From Actinomycetota bacterium (lineage in GTDB: Bacteria; Actinomycetota; Acidimicrobiia; Acidimicrobiales; RAAP-2): DNA of 64,000 bases. The DNA lies in NCBI GenBank assembly GCA_021324045.1, contig JAJPJV010000034.1, positions 62,001 through 126,000 on the forward strand. Direction: 5' to 3'. The notes under the pieces were generated by a model. The model was not told where the DNA came from. It saw only the letters and a list, made by a program, of their open reading frames with translations, and made no database searches. A program made the position numbers and the translations under genes. Within the stretch, counting starts at the first letter, position 1. Every line of letters begins with the position of its first letter. Below are positions 1-8,675 of this stretch, piece after piece.

Positions 1-466
1 CCGCGCCCTGGGCGATCGGTTCGAGGAGCTCCTGGCGGGCACGAAGGTACGCGGCAAGGCGGGCTGCCAGGCTGGCAAGCAAGTTGAGCTGATCCTGCTC
101 GAAATGACCGACGAGCGGTTCTGCGACGCACAGCAGACCCCACGGGCGGTCGAGCGCGTCGGGATCTGCGAGCGCCGCGGCCGCGAGCTTGGTCGCGTGC
201 GCCTGTCCCGACCACAGGCCTCGCAGGACCCTGGCGCTCCGAACGACGACCTGGCCGCCGGTCAATAACGGGTCCTCCCAGGTCTGCCGGACGAGGTCGT
301 CGATCGCCTCCACCGTCCAGGTCGGGTCGGAGGTCAGGTTCGGAAACGTCGCGATGGCGAAGCCGCCATCGGGCTTGCGAAGCGCGGCGAAAGCGACCGC
401 GGCGGCGCACTGGGTCTTCGCCATCTTGAGAAGGTGGCCGACGCCTCCGTGGGTGGTGGTGTCCAT
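1..466 (-). CDS. GAF-domain protein, N-terminal part (truncated by window edge)
   Basis: The minus-strand frame is open from an ATG at 464-466 to the window edge, giving 155 residues of a longer protein. An AGGAG ribosome site (471-475) lies just upstream of the ATG. The sequence reads as a GAF-type sensory fold: a hydrophobic strand with AVAFAALRKPDGGFAIATFP, then a segment with DRPWGLLCVAEPLVGHFEQD, then a long helix LNLLASLAARLAAYVRARQE, which is the usual linker helix. The N-terminal region resembles that of the GGDEF protein at 5034-6881, so it may be a signalling paralogue, but the output domain lies outside the window. The ligand is unknown. Confidence 0.6.
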   Translation of the reverse strand, partial: MDTTTHGGVGHLLKMAKTQCAAAVAFAALRKPDGGFAIATFPNLTSDPTWTVEAIDDLVRQTWEDPLLTGGQVVVRSARVLRGLWSGQAHATKLAAAALADPDALDRPWGLLCVAEPLVGHFEQDQLNLLASLAARLAAYLRARQELLEPIAQGA

Positions 467-662
467 CGTGCTCCTCGTCGGTCAAGGCTCAGCGACCAGC
501 AGCGCTGCCCGCTGACGTGGTGGATAACGTTCCGCCACAAGCGTAGGAAGCCGGCGTCCCGGCGACGTTTGGCCGCCGTCCGCGTCCCAGCGGCAACGGG
601 GCCTCGGAGGAGCCCGTCGGGGCAACCCCCGGCGATCCCCGCGCGCTGGACAGAGCGGCCTG

Positions 663-1787
663 CTAGGCGCCAGGGGGAAAAGGCGTGCTCGCCAGGCGCC
701 GAAGCTCGGCAACCGAGCGCGGGAACGAGCCGCCGGTGATCGCCCACCCCGAGAAGTCCCAGGCAACCGCGGCGAAGAGGTGGTGCTCGCTCGCCCAGGT
801 CACCAGGTCCGCCACGTAACGCGGATCGTCACCAGCGCCTTGTTGGTCGACCGGGACGACCCCCCAGTGGGCAAGCATCATCGGCTTGTGGTGGCGCCGA
901 GCAAAGGAAAGGAACCAATCCGGCCCGTAGGGGGCGCTGGCGATCGTCGTCCAGTCATCTGCTGCAGGCGCCTGCACGAAGTCGAACGCGTCCGTCGCCA
1001 CGATGGTGACCATGGCGTCCCCAGGGTAGAGCTGGGGCGGGGTGACGCTGCCTCCGTCCGTGCCGACGTCCCAGACGAAGGAGAAGTCCGACCCCGGCAC
1101 CGCTCGCAGGGTGTCGACGATCTGGTCCCAGTACGCCACGTACTGCCGTGCGCCGGCCTCGTCGGTGACCGACCAGGGCACACTGGGGTCCTGGGGGTCC
1201 CAGCCAATGACCAGGAGCGCCGAGGCCTGACCTTGGGCGACCAACGTCGCCCCGAGGCTGGCGAATTCGGCGTCGTACGCGCCACTCGCACCCTGTTGCA
1301 GGGTTGCCGTCCCGGTGTCGGGCAGCATCGGCACGCCCCAGATCATCCGGAAGCCGGACCCGCTCCAGCGCTGGAGGATCCAGGTCGGATCGGCGATCGA
1401 CTGCCAGCTGCCGGCGTCGAGGTAGTCCATGGCGTAGGGCACCGCTGCCCCGATGTCGGCAGCGAAAGCCTCCGCGGCGTCCGGCGCAGCGGGGCCCGCG
1501 TACACCCCGAGGGGAACGAGCGCGCTCTGCGAGGCGACCTTCATCGACGACACCCGGGAATGGTGATCGTCCCGGTCCCGGGAGCTAGGGGGGTGGCTCA
1601 TGCCTCCAGCTCGATGCGCGGCCGTGGGAGGCGCCAGCCCCGCCGGCTGTGCCCAGATGAGGATGCCGGCGCCGAGGGCAAGCGCCACCACGACGCCGAG
1701 CGCCGGAAGCAGTGCCCGCCCGAAGCGCCGCTCGATGCGCCGAAGTCCACGACGGGCAGCCCGGCGAACCGATCGGCGAAGGGTCAC
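663..1787 (-). CDS. GH26-like, membrane-anchored protein of the polysaccharide locus
   Basis: A 374-residue protein. I place the start at the GTG that overlaps the stop of the upstream polymerase gene (GTGA, 1784-1787), which implies translational coupling. A basic N-terminus is followed by one membrane segment (about residues 25-46), then an extracytoplasmic domain. The domain has hallmarks of glycoside hydrolase family 26: WGVPMLPDTG, then FVWDVGTDGG followed by LYPGDAMVTIVATDAFDF, then ARRHHKPMMLAHWG and a final helix-strand ending AVAWDFSG. Glutamates are expected in the acid/base motif (HEMNG-type) and the nucleophile motif (KPxxxxExG). The matching places here read IGWDPQDPSVPW and KPMMLAHWG, so both appear to be replaced. 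It may bind or organise polysaccharide rather than cut it. The role is inferred from context. Confidence 0.6.
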   Translation of the reverse strand: MTLRRSVRRAARRGLRRIERRFGRALLPALGVVVALALGAGILIWAQPAGLAPPTAAHRAGGMSHPPSSRDRDDHHSRVSSMKVASQSALVPLGVYAGPAAPDAAEAFAADIGAAVPYAMDYLDAGSWQSIADPTWILQRWSGSGFRMIWGVPMLPDTGTATLQQGASGAYDAEFASLGATLVAQGQASALLVIGWDPQDPSVPWSVTDEAGARQYVAYWDQIVDTLRAVPGSDFSFVWDVGTDGGSVTPPQLYPGDAMVTIVATDAFDFVQAPAADDWTTIASAPYGPDWFLSFARRHHKPMMLAHWGVVPVDQQGAGDDPRYVADLVTWASEHHLFAAVAWDFSGWAITGGSFPRSVAELRRLASTPFPPGA

Positions 1788-3289
1788 GGAGCCAGTGCCT
1801 CGATGCCCCTGGCGGGCGTCGGGACCGCGAGCACCCCGGCATGGGGGGATCGAGCTGGGAGCGGTCCCGCGAGGGCAAAGAGGCACCACAGGACTTGCGG
1901 CAGCCCGCCGTTGCTCAGGTAGGGCCAGATGACATTCATCGCCAGCAAGCCGGCGACCGAGACGAGGAGCGCCCAGCCCAGCGCCGCATCGAAGGGATCA
2001 GGTGCGCGGGCGACGGCGCGTGCACGCGCCACCATGGCCCACCCGAGGAGCGCGAACACCACGAGGAGGGGGATTCCCCCGTGGGTGAGGAGCTCGATGT
2101 ACTCCGATTCGGGGTACTGCCAGCTGATCCGGGGCGGGATGATGACGCCGTAGCCCGACAGTGGCCGTGCGGCGATCGCCGGAAGGTACTGGCTCGACCA
2201 GACCTCGGCGCGAAAACCGAGCGTCTGGGGCACCCACGCGTGCCGGCCGGTACCAGGGGTGGGTGCGAACTGCTGGTCCAGCCGACCTCCGAGGAACGGA
2301 ACGGCCACCAGGACACCGACGAGAAGCGCCGGTGCCAGCCAGCGACGAACCCGGCGGGCGCCGCGATAGCGGGTCACGAGGAACCCAGCCCCGACCACGA
2401 GGCAGAAGATCGCCGAAAGCTCCCTCGTCAGCAGCAATGCCACGACGGCGATCCCCGCGACGGCCCACAGGCGGCGCTGGTGGTGGCGGAGCTCGCCTGC
2501 GATCGCGAGCGCCAGGAGCACCAGGAGCAACGGGAACAGGTACCCGGCCAGGGCCGCCCAGTTGTCGAAGGGTCCCGTCGCTCGAGTGACCGCCACACCG
2601 GGTTGCAGGCCGTACACGCCGCCGGTGATCGTGTTGATGAATCGCCCGACGGCCGGGAAGTGCAGGTTCTGCAAGATGGCGAGCACCCCGACCGGCACGC
2701 TGGCGCCGAGCAGGACGAAGACGCCGAGCCGTCGTTCGGCGGGGCTGCGCAGGGCGACACGGACCCCCCGATACAACAGGAAGAACTGCAACTGGCCGGC
2801 GATGGTGCCCCATTCGCTGAGCGAGAGGTGCTCGCCCAGCGCCCTGGCGTCGAGGATTCCGGTGCCTGCCCAGGCGAGGCCGTAGCCGAGCAGGAGCCAG
2901 TCGAGCACCGTCCAGGGAACCGCGTCGCGGCGGCGGGCCGACACCAAGACGGTGACACCGATCGCGCCGATCAGGGCCTCTGAGACCCGCACGTTGGGCA
3001 CCGGGGTCCCCGGTGCCAACCCCGAGGTGATCGGCACGAGCGCCACGAGGAGCAGCCCGCCCATGCGCGGGCTGACGAGGGTGGCCGCGACCGCGGCGGC
3101 ACCGAGGAGCAGGGCCATGGCCAAGCGCAGGTGCACGACGGCGACGGCGCCCATGACGAACGCCGCCATGACGCCCGTCACCCCGAGGAGCAGCGGCCGC
3201 GAGCGCGAGGTCAGCCAGCTCGCCTCAACCGGTGCCCTCGTCGCCGAGGGAGTGAGGCAGAGCAGCCAGCGGCTTCTTGGCATCGTCAT
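1784..3289 (-). CDS. O-antigen ligase/Wzy-like polysaccharide polymerase
   Basis: A 501-residue polytopic membrane protein with about ten to twelve hydrophobic segments. The largest periplasmic loop lies in the second half (around FRAEVWSSQYLPAIAARPLSGYG), followed by YPESEYIELLTHGGIPLL. That placement and the PESEYIELLTHGG-type motif are typical of the O-antigen ligase / Wzy superfamily, which joins lipid-linked repeat units outside the membrane. It lies between the Wzz-like gene (26 nt upstream) and the GH26-like gene (overlapping stop/start), so it probably polymerises the exopolysaccharide made by this locus. Whether it is a polymerase or a ligase cannot be told from sequence alone; the neighbouring Wzz-like protein favours polymerase. 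Confidence 0.75.
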   Translation of the reverse strand: MTMPRSRWLLCLTPSATRAPVEASWLTSRSRPLLLGVTGVMAAFVMGAVAVVHLRLAMALLLGAAAVAATLVSPRMGGLLLVALVPITSGLAPGTPVPNVRVSEALIGAIGVTVLVSARRRDAVPWTVLDWLLLGYGLAWAGTGILDARALGEHLSLSEWGTIAGQLQFFLLYRGVRVALRSPAERRLGVFVLLGASVPVGVLAILQNLHFPAVGRFINTITGGVYGLQPGVAVTRATGPFDNWAALAGYLFPLLLVLLALAIAGELRHHQRRLWAVAGIAVVALLLTRELSAIFCLVVGAGFLVTRYRGARRVRRWLAPALLVGVLVAVPFLGGRLDQQFAPTPGTGRHAWVPQTLGFRAEVWSSQYLPAIAARPLSGYGVIIPPRISWQYPESEYIELLTHGGIPLLVVFALLGWAMVARARAVARAPDPFDAALGWALLVSVAGLLAMNVIWPYLSNGGLPQVLWCLFALAGPLPARSPHAGVLAVPTPARGIEALAP

Positions 3290-3315
3290 GCCCGTTCCCT
3301 TCAGCCCATCGGCCC

Positions 3316-5037
3316 TCAGGGCCCATCTGGCGCGATCGCGCGTCGGCCGCGCCCCACCAGGACCGCCCAGATGGGACCACGATCGATCGCACGGAGGCGT
3401 TCAGCCGCCAGGCTCAGCTCTCGCAGGCGAGTGCCGGCCCGCAGGACGAGCACCGTCGGACCTGAACCGCGCGCAAGCTCGACGGCACCGGAGGCGAAAG
3501 CAGGGCTGACGGCGACTGCTGGTCCCTCACCCGGGGGCGGCCAGCTCAAATGGAAGTGGCGAACAAGCGCCATCGCCAACGCGGTGTCGCCGATGCTGAG
3601 GGGCACGACCGTGAGCGTGGTCTCCGCTTCGGTTGCCACCAGCAGCGCCCGGGCCAGCTCCGCCGGGGTCTGGCCCTCGGGAACCGCCGAAGCCGGACAC
3701 TTCGCACCCTCAGCCAGCGCGCGGGTGTCGTCAATACGTGGATCGGTCCGCTCTGCCACCATGACCAGGATCAACCCGACGAGCAACCCGATCGCCGCAC
3801 CGAGGGGAAGGCCGAGACGGTGCAGCGTCCCCCCTTGCGACGCCGCAGTCGGAAGGCTCACCACTGTGATCGACCCTGCCGCGACCGCTGGGCTGATCGG
3901 GATCACGCTGGTCACCGTGCGCGCCATCGCAGTCGCGCCGGCGATGGCGCGCTGCGCGGTCGGGGCAGAGAACCCGAGGACCACGAGCGAAGTCCCCTGC
4001 TCGACCGAGGCGGTGACGGCCTTGCCGACGGCTGCGCTCGTCATGCCCAGGCGCGCAGCGGCCGCCTGGAGCAGTCCCTGGTCCTTGGGGATCAAGGCCG
4101 CGTAGGTCGTCGCCAGTGCCTCCGCGTCGTTGGCGCTCCCAGGTCCGACCCGGCTCGCGCCCGACTGGACGACCAGGGTCGCCGCTGCGTGGTACGAGGT
4201 GGCCGTATGCTTCCCCGCGAACCATCCCCCTGCGGATCCGGCAACGAGCGCCAAGACCAGCAGCCAAGCCCGACGCCCGAGCCATGCTGGCACTCCGACG
4301 CGTCTGGGGGAATGCCCGATGCCCTCCACCGGCCCAGGACGCGCGTGGATCCGCAGGAGCCTCGGGGTGCCGGAGGCCATCGAGGGGGCAGCTGGCTCCG
4401 TCGTCGCACCGGCCGGCTCGAGGTGGCCCGGAGCGATTCGGCTCGCCACCGCGCGGAGCGGCCCCGCATCGGCCGACGGCGCATCGTGGGGGGCCGCGGC
4501 CGTTCCGGCGGATGCCCGATCCTCGGCGACCGCACCCTCCGGGGAGACGGAGCCACCGGGCCCCATGACGCCGAGCTCGCCGTGGCCGTTCGCTGTCACG
4601 GTGGCCTCTGCAGGCTCCGCCGAGGTACCAGGGTGCTCCCACAGCAGCGTGAAAAGGCAGGCATCGGCGCCTCGGTCCGCACATGTGGTCTCCATCACGG
4701 TGCCCGGAACGGCGCAGGCCACCTGGGGAAGGGCTTCGAGAAGACCCTTGGCGGTCTCGCACGCGCCCGCAGGCGAGCGCTCGCGCCCAGCCCGCACCCG
4801 AACCACCGCGCAGCCTTCGCGGATGCGCAAGATGTCAGCGAGGACTCCTTCGGAGCTCAGGAGATGCCGAGCATCCTGGAGCACCTCGGGCATTGCCGCG
4901 GACCCGGAGTCCGCGCGGACCGTCAGCAGCGGATGGGTCGCAAGGCGGCGCCCGCTGGCCCGAGCCTCGCTCACGGGTGCGTTCGTACCTCCCGTCATCG
5001 CGGCGCTTCCCGGAGAGCCCAGTGGCATCGCGGTCAT
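3316..5037 (-). CDS. Wzz-like chain-length protein with V4R-like N-terminus and degenerate kinase-like C-terminus
   Basis: A 573-residue protein whose start ATG overlaps the stop of the GGDEF gene (ATGA, 5034-5037). Residues about 33-135 look like the C-terminal half of a V4R/heme-NO-binding-like sensory domain, with the signature METTCADRGADACLFTLLWE. A Pro/Ala-rich linker follows. Two membrane segments (about 257-275 and 408-428) flank a periplasmic region with an AATLVVQSGASRVG strand, as in Wzz/BY-kinase activators. The last 130 residues end with PTVLVLRAGTRLRELSLAAE and IWAVLVGRGR, like the C-terminus of a BY-kinase. No Walker A motif is visible, so kinase activity is unlikely. Probable role: controlling polymer length or export in response to a signal. 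The fusion is unusual. Confidence 0.65.
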   Translation of the reverse strand: MTAMPLGSPGSAAMTGGTNAPVSEARASGRRLATHPLLTVRADSGSAAMPEVLQDARHLLSSEGVLADILRIREGCAVVRVRAGRERSPAGACETAKGLLEALPQVACAVPGTVMETTCADRGADACLFTLLWEHPGTSAEPAEATVTANGHGELGVMGPGGSVSPEGAVAEDRASAGTAAAPHDAPSADAGPLRAVASRIAPGHLEPAGATTEPAAPSMASGTPRLLRIHARPGPVEGIGHSPRRVGVPAWLGRRAWLLVLALVAGSAGGWFAGKHTATSYHAAATLVVQSGASRVGPGSANDAEALATTYAALIPKDQGLLQAAAARLGMTSAAVGKAVTASVEQGTSLVVLGFSAPTAQRAIAGATAMARTVTSVIPISPAVAAGSITVVSLPTAASQGGTLHRLGLPLGAAIGLLVGLILVMVAERTDPRIDDTRALAEGAKCPASAVPEGQTPAELARALLVATEAETTLTVVPLSIGDTALAMALVRHFHLSWPPPGEGPAVAVSPAFASGAVELARGSGPTVLVLRAGTRLRELSLAAERLRAIDRGPIWAVLVGRGRRAIAPDGP

Positions 5038-6881
5038 GGCGTCGACTCCCCGCGGCTCCGAGCCGCCTTCCGGCGGTACATCTCACGATCGGCGCGCACG
5101 AGGAGGCTCGTGGGGTCTTCGTGGCGCGGATCGGCCATGACCCAACCAATCGAGGCAGAGATCGCCAGGGTCTGCCCGCGGACCTGATAGGGCGCCGTGA
5201 GGGTCTTGCGGATCCGGGACATGACGAGCTCGATCTCCGAGGGGTCCTCGGAGGTCGCATGCGCGATCACGAACTCGTCGCCCCCGAGTCGTGCGACGAC
5301 GTCGCTCGAGCGCACCGCTCCTTGGATCCGGCGACCGACCGCGATCAAGACCTCGTCGCCGACGTCGTGGCCGTAACGATCGTTGATCATCTTGAAATCG
5401 TCCAGATCAAGAAACACAAGGGCCACCGAGCCCCCCCGTGAGCGGAACTGGACGAGGACCCGGCGCAGGTAGTCGAGCAAGAGGTAGCGGTTGGCCAGAC
5501 CGGTCAGCGGGTCGTGCAACGCGAGGTGCATCAGCCACGCTTCCTCCTCCAGCTGGGAGGTCACGTCACGAATGACGAGAATGGCCCCCATCTCCTTCTC
5601 GAGGGGGAAGGGCTTTGCCGAGGCGACGATGTGGCGGCGCTCCCCTTGGGCATTGACGAGCTGGAGCTGCTCAGAGCGGACAACCGTACCGTTCAGCGCG
5701 CGCACGAGCGGGTGGTGCGCCTGCGCGAGCGGCGAGCCGTCGGACCCATGGAGCGCAGGGGAGAGCGGAAACGGATGCCCGACGAGCTCGACGTCTTCGT
5801 CAAGCCCTTGGAGTATCCGCGACGCCCGGTTGGCGAGCAGCACGACACCCTGGTGATCGCAGACCTCGATGCCCTCGTCGAGGGCTTCGAGCAGGGTCGC
5901 CAGCGAGGGGCCCCCCAGTGCCGCTTCGCTGGTCCCGCCTGCAGTCCCCGATGCGGCCGGCGGCCTGAGCAGCGTGACGTAACAGTCCCCGGCGACCCGG
6001 CTCGTGAAGCGGGAGCCTGCGGCATCGACGGGGATGGCTCCCCCCGAGCTGACCGAGAGCTCTGCTCGGCGCCCTGGAACCGGCGTGCCCAGCAGACTCG
6101 CACGGACGGCTTCGTCCTCGGGGGTCCCGACGCCCGCCCCAGGCTGGTGCAGCAGGGTCGACACGTCGGCACCGAGGACCTCCTCCGTGCGACGACCGCT
6201 CAGCTGACTCAGTGCGGCGTTCGCGAAGAGGATCGTGCCGTCGTCACGAGCGACGAGAAGCGCCTCCGGAAGGTGCTCGGTGACCTCGGTCAAGAAGTCC
6301 GCGGCAGAGGGAACCGAAGGGACCGCTTCTTCAGCTCTCTCCGCCGGGGCCGCTGGGCTTGGCTTCGCGCTGCCGGGAGGTCGCATGGTCGGTGGCCCGG
6401 TGTCGACGAGCTCCGGCGGCGCAGGCAGTGCCGAGAGCAACTCGTCGAGACTCCTACCCGAAGAGGCCACCAGTGCCCCAAGTGTCGAGGCGAGCTGGAG
6501 GAGCCCCGCGCGCTGCTCCTCGTCGAGCTCGGGAAGCCAGGTGTCGACGACACCCAGCAGCCCTGTCACGCGCTCGTTCGCGACGACCTGTGCGACGACG
6601 CAGGCGAAGGCTTCGTCGGCAGCAGCGTTCTCACCGAGGATCTCGGCATTCCAGAACAAGTCGCGACCCTGTGCACCTGGCCGGCTGAGGCTGCTCCGAG
6701 CCAGTGCCTCGATCCGCCCTCGTGCCTCCGGTGCAGCGGAAGGCGGAAGGTCGACACGAACCGTTCCCCCAGTGGAGACGACGAAGGCCGCAGTTCCCAT
6801 ACAGAGATCGCGCGCTAGCCGGAGGGTCTCAGCGACGACCTCTTCTGCTGGCTCGTCAAGCGGATCAGGCGCAGACGTCAT
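5034..6881 (-). CDS. Diguanylate cyclase (GAF-PAS-PAS-GGDEF)
   Basis: A protein of 615 residues from an ATG at 6879-6881; a longer reading to 7001 adds 40 low-complexity residues and is less likely. Order: GAF-like domain (about 15-160), PAS (about 215-320, LLVARDDGTILFANAALSQL), second PAS (about 330-440, GIEVCDHQGVVLLANRASRI), then a GGDEF domain. The active-site GGDEF is intact at about residues 533-537. RSSD lies five residues upstream and fits the RxxD inhibitory I-site, so the enzyme probably makes c-di-GMP from two GTP and is product-inhibited. The four-base overlap with the Wzz-like gene suggests that c-di-GMP synthesis is coupled to exopolysaccharide assembly. No membrane segment is seen. 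Confidence 0.85.
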   Translation of the reverse strand: MTSAPDPLDEPAEEVVAETLRLARDLCMGTAAFVVSTGGTVRVDLPPSAAPEARGRIEALARSSLSRPGAQGRDLFWNAEILGENAAADEAFACVVAQVVANERVTGLLGVVDTWLPELDEEQRAGLLQLASTLGALVASSGRSLDELLSALPAPPELVDTGPPTMRPPGSAKPSPAAPAERAEEAVPSVPSAADFLTEVTEHLPEALLVARDDGTILFANAALSQLSGRRTEEVLGADVSTLLHQPGAGVGTPEDEAVRASLLGTPVPGRRAELSVSSGGAIPVDAAGSRFTSRVAGDCYVTLLRPPAASGTAGGTSEAALGGPSLATLLEALDEGIEVCDHQGVVLLANRASRILQGLDEDVELVGHPFPLSPALHGSDGSPLAQAHHPLVRALNGTVVRSEQLQLVNAQGERRHIVASAKPFPLEKEMGAILVIRDVTSQLEEEAWLMHLALHDPLTGLANRYLLLDYLRRVLVQFRSRGGSVALVFLDLDDFKMINDRYGHDVGDEVLIAVGRRIQGAVRSSDVVARLGGDEFVIAHATSEDPSEIELVMSRIRKTLTAPYQVRGQTLAISASIGWVMADPRHEDPTSLLVRADREMYRRKAARSRGESTP

Positions 6882-6999
6882 GTCCAGACGATACGAAAGG
6901 CGAGTCCCGGCCGCGTCTTTCCGGTGTCCCAGCAACACCGATCCTCGGAGGCCTCCTTGTCGGGACGGGCGATGGACGGGAGATTCGTAGGGTGCCCGC

Positions 7000-7209
7000 A
7001 TGTTCGTGTCCTACGTTCTTCGGCTCCGACCCGAGAGCGTCCGCGATGGCCGCTTCGTCGGTGAGGTCGAGGCTGTTGCCACTGGTCACCGGTTCGCCAT
7101 TCGATCGCTCGAACAGCTCGCGGCTTTCATCCGCGAGACCGTCTCCGAAGAGGTCCTCGCTGGCGCGAACGCATCGAGCCGACAAGGACGAGAAGACGAG
7201 GACTGGTGA
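7000..7209 (+). CDS. Small conserved-type hypothetical protein (69 aa)
   Basis: A small protein starting MFVSYVLRLRPESVRDGRF with GEVEAVATGHRFAIRSLEQL in the middle and an acidic C-terminus. The pattern (strand, GEVE turn, strand, helix LEQLAAFIRET) is a plausible compact alpha/beta fold. It resembles short actinobacterial proteins that I recognise only as hypothetical. It starts 118 nt from the divergent GGDEF gene, and its stop overlaps the GTG of the sugar transferase gene (GTGA at 7206-7209). It is therefore probably the first gene of a small operon and translated with it. Function unknown. Confidence 0.55.
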   Translation: MFVSYVLRLRPESVRDGRFVGEVEAVATGHRFAIRSLEQLAAFIRETVSEEVLAGANASSRQGREDEDW

Positions 7210-8675
7210 GGATGGGAGTGCAGGCTCATCGACTGACGACCGCTCGGCACGTGTCGAGGGCCGCGCGCACGGGGACGCACGGACGCCCCCTGTGGCACTG
7301 GTTGGTCTGGATCGACGCGGCGCTGTCCTTCGGCGTGCTCGGCGCGTTCGCCTTCGGCACCGCGTTGATCTCGACCACGGCGCTCGCGAGGGGGGAGTTC
7401 GTCGCCATCGCCTGGCCTTCGATGCTGTGCTCTCTGTGGATCAACGGCGTCTACCGGCGCGCGCGCCGGCACATCACGCCGGCGCCGGCAGACGAAGTTG
7501 GTGCCGTCCTCGGCGCGGTGGCGCTCACCGCATTGCTCACCCTGGCCATCTCGGCGGGCGTCCGCGGCGCGCTCGCCGCGGCGTTGTCCCCACCAGGCAT
7601 CCTCGTCGCCTTCGCCGCTTGCGCCGTCGTCCTGCCGCTCGGGCGGGGCGCACTGGCGATTGCGCTCGGTCGCTGGGTGACGCGGCCGACCCGCGTTGCG
7701 GTCGTCGGAACCGGGACCGTCGCCACCGACGTCGCCAGGCGGCTGCTGCGCTCTCGACAGGTCGACTTCGTGGGGTTCGTCGACGACGACCCGGCGCCGG
7801 GACAGCCCGTGCTGGGGAGCCTCCGTGACCTGCCAGCGATCTGCCGGACACTGGGGATCGACCGCCTTGTGGTCGCGTTCTCCCGGTTGCACCCGGCCCG
7901 CACGACCGACGCGCTCCGAGCGCTTGCCGGCACCGTCGCGATCGACGTCGTTCCCCGCTACTTCGAGCTGACGAGCTGGGAAGCGAGCCTCCACGACCTC
8001 GCGGGCTTGCCCGTGACGAGCCTGGACGGGGGGGCCCCAGGCTTCATCATGCGAACCGCGAAGCGAAGCTTCGACCTCGCCGCCGCAGCCGCTGGCCTGG
8101 TCCTCGCAGCGCCGGCGATGCTCGTCGCCGCCGTCTGCATCAAGCTCACCTCACCGGGCCCGGTCCTGTTCCGACAGGTCCGCCTCGGCGAGGGCCGCAG
8201 GGAGTTCGAGATCCTGAAGCTGCGCACCATGCGACCGGGACCAACCGGGCGCGCCCGCACCCGAGTCCTCCGCAGCTACCCCAAGCCGCTCTCCGAGCTC
8301 CCCCAGGACGAGTCGAGGGTAACGACGGTCGGGCGCGTCCTGCGGCGCTTGGGCATCGACGAGCTGCCCCAGCTGCTCAACGTGCTCAAGGGGGACATGT
8401 CCTTGGTCGGACCGCGTCCGTTCGTGCCCGAGGAATGCGAGGCCCTTCCGCCGTGGGCTGCTCGACGCTTCGAGGTTCGACCCGGGATGACGGGACTGTG
8501 GCAGGTGTGCGGACAGCACGACCTGCGCTTCGACGAGCTCTGCCGCCTGGACTGCCAGTACGTCACCACCTGGTCCTTTATTGGCGACTTGCGCATCCTG
8601 GCTCGCACCCCGGGGCGACTCCTGCGTGGCGGTGGGGGTCGATCCAGCGTCGAGAAGACCGAACTGGCTCACACC
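7206..8675 (+). CDS. Polyprenyl-phosphate sugar-1-phosphate transferase (no stop of its own)
   Basis: Initiating transferase of exopolysaccharide synthesis: it moves a sugar-1-phosphate from a nucleotide sugar to undecaprenyl phosphate. N-terminal membrane segments come first (about residues 30-150), then a Rossmann-like domain (RVAVVGTGTVATDVARRLL). The catalytic domain starts KRSFDLAAAAAGLVLAAP, followed by GPVLFRQVRLGEGRREFEIL, KLRTM, LPQLLNVLKGDMSLVGPRP and PGMTGLWQV, all typical. The start is GTG 7206, overlapping the previous stop, or ATG 7212. The oddity is the end: homology stops near 8640, but this frame has no stop until 10662-10664. The end given is simply where the convergent gene stops. 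A one-base loss in the GGGGG run at 8634-8638 would give a stop at 8692-8694. Confidence 0.75.

Noticed and set aside
5514-6818. A 434-codon plus-strand frame opposite the GGDEF gene
   Set aside because: Shadow of an intact GAF-PAS-PAS-GGDEF protein.
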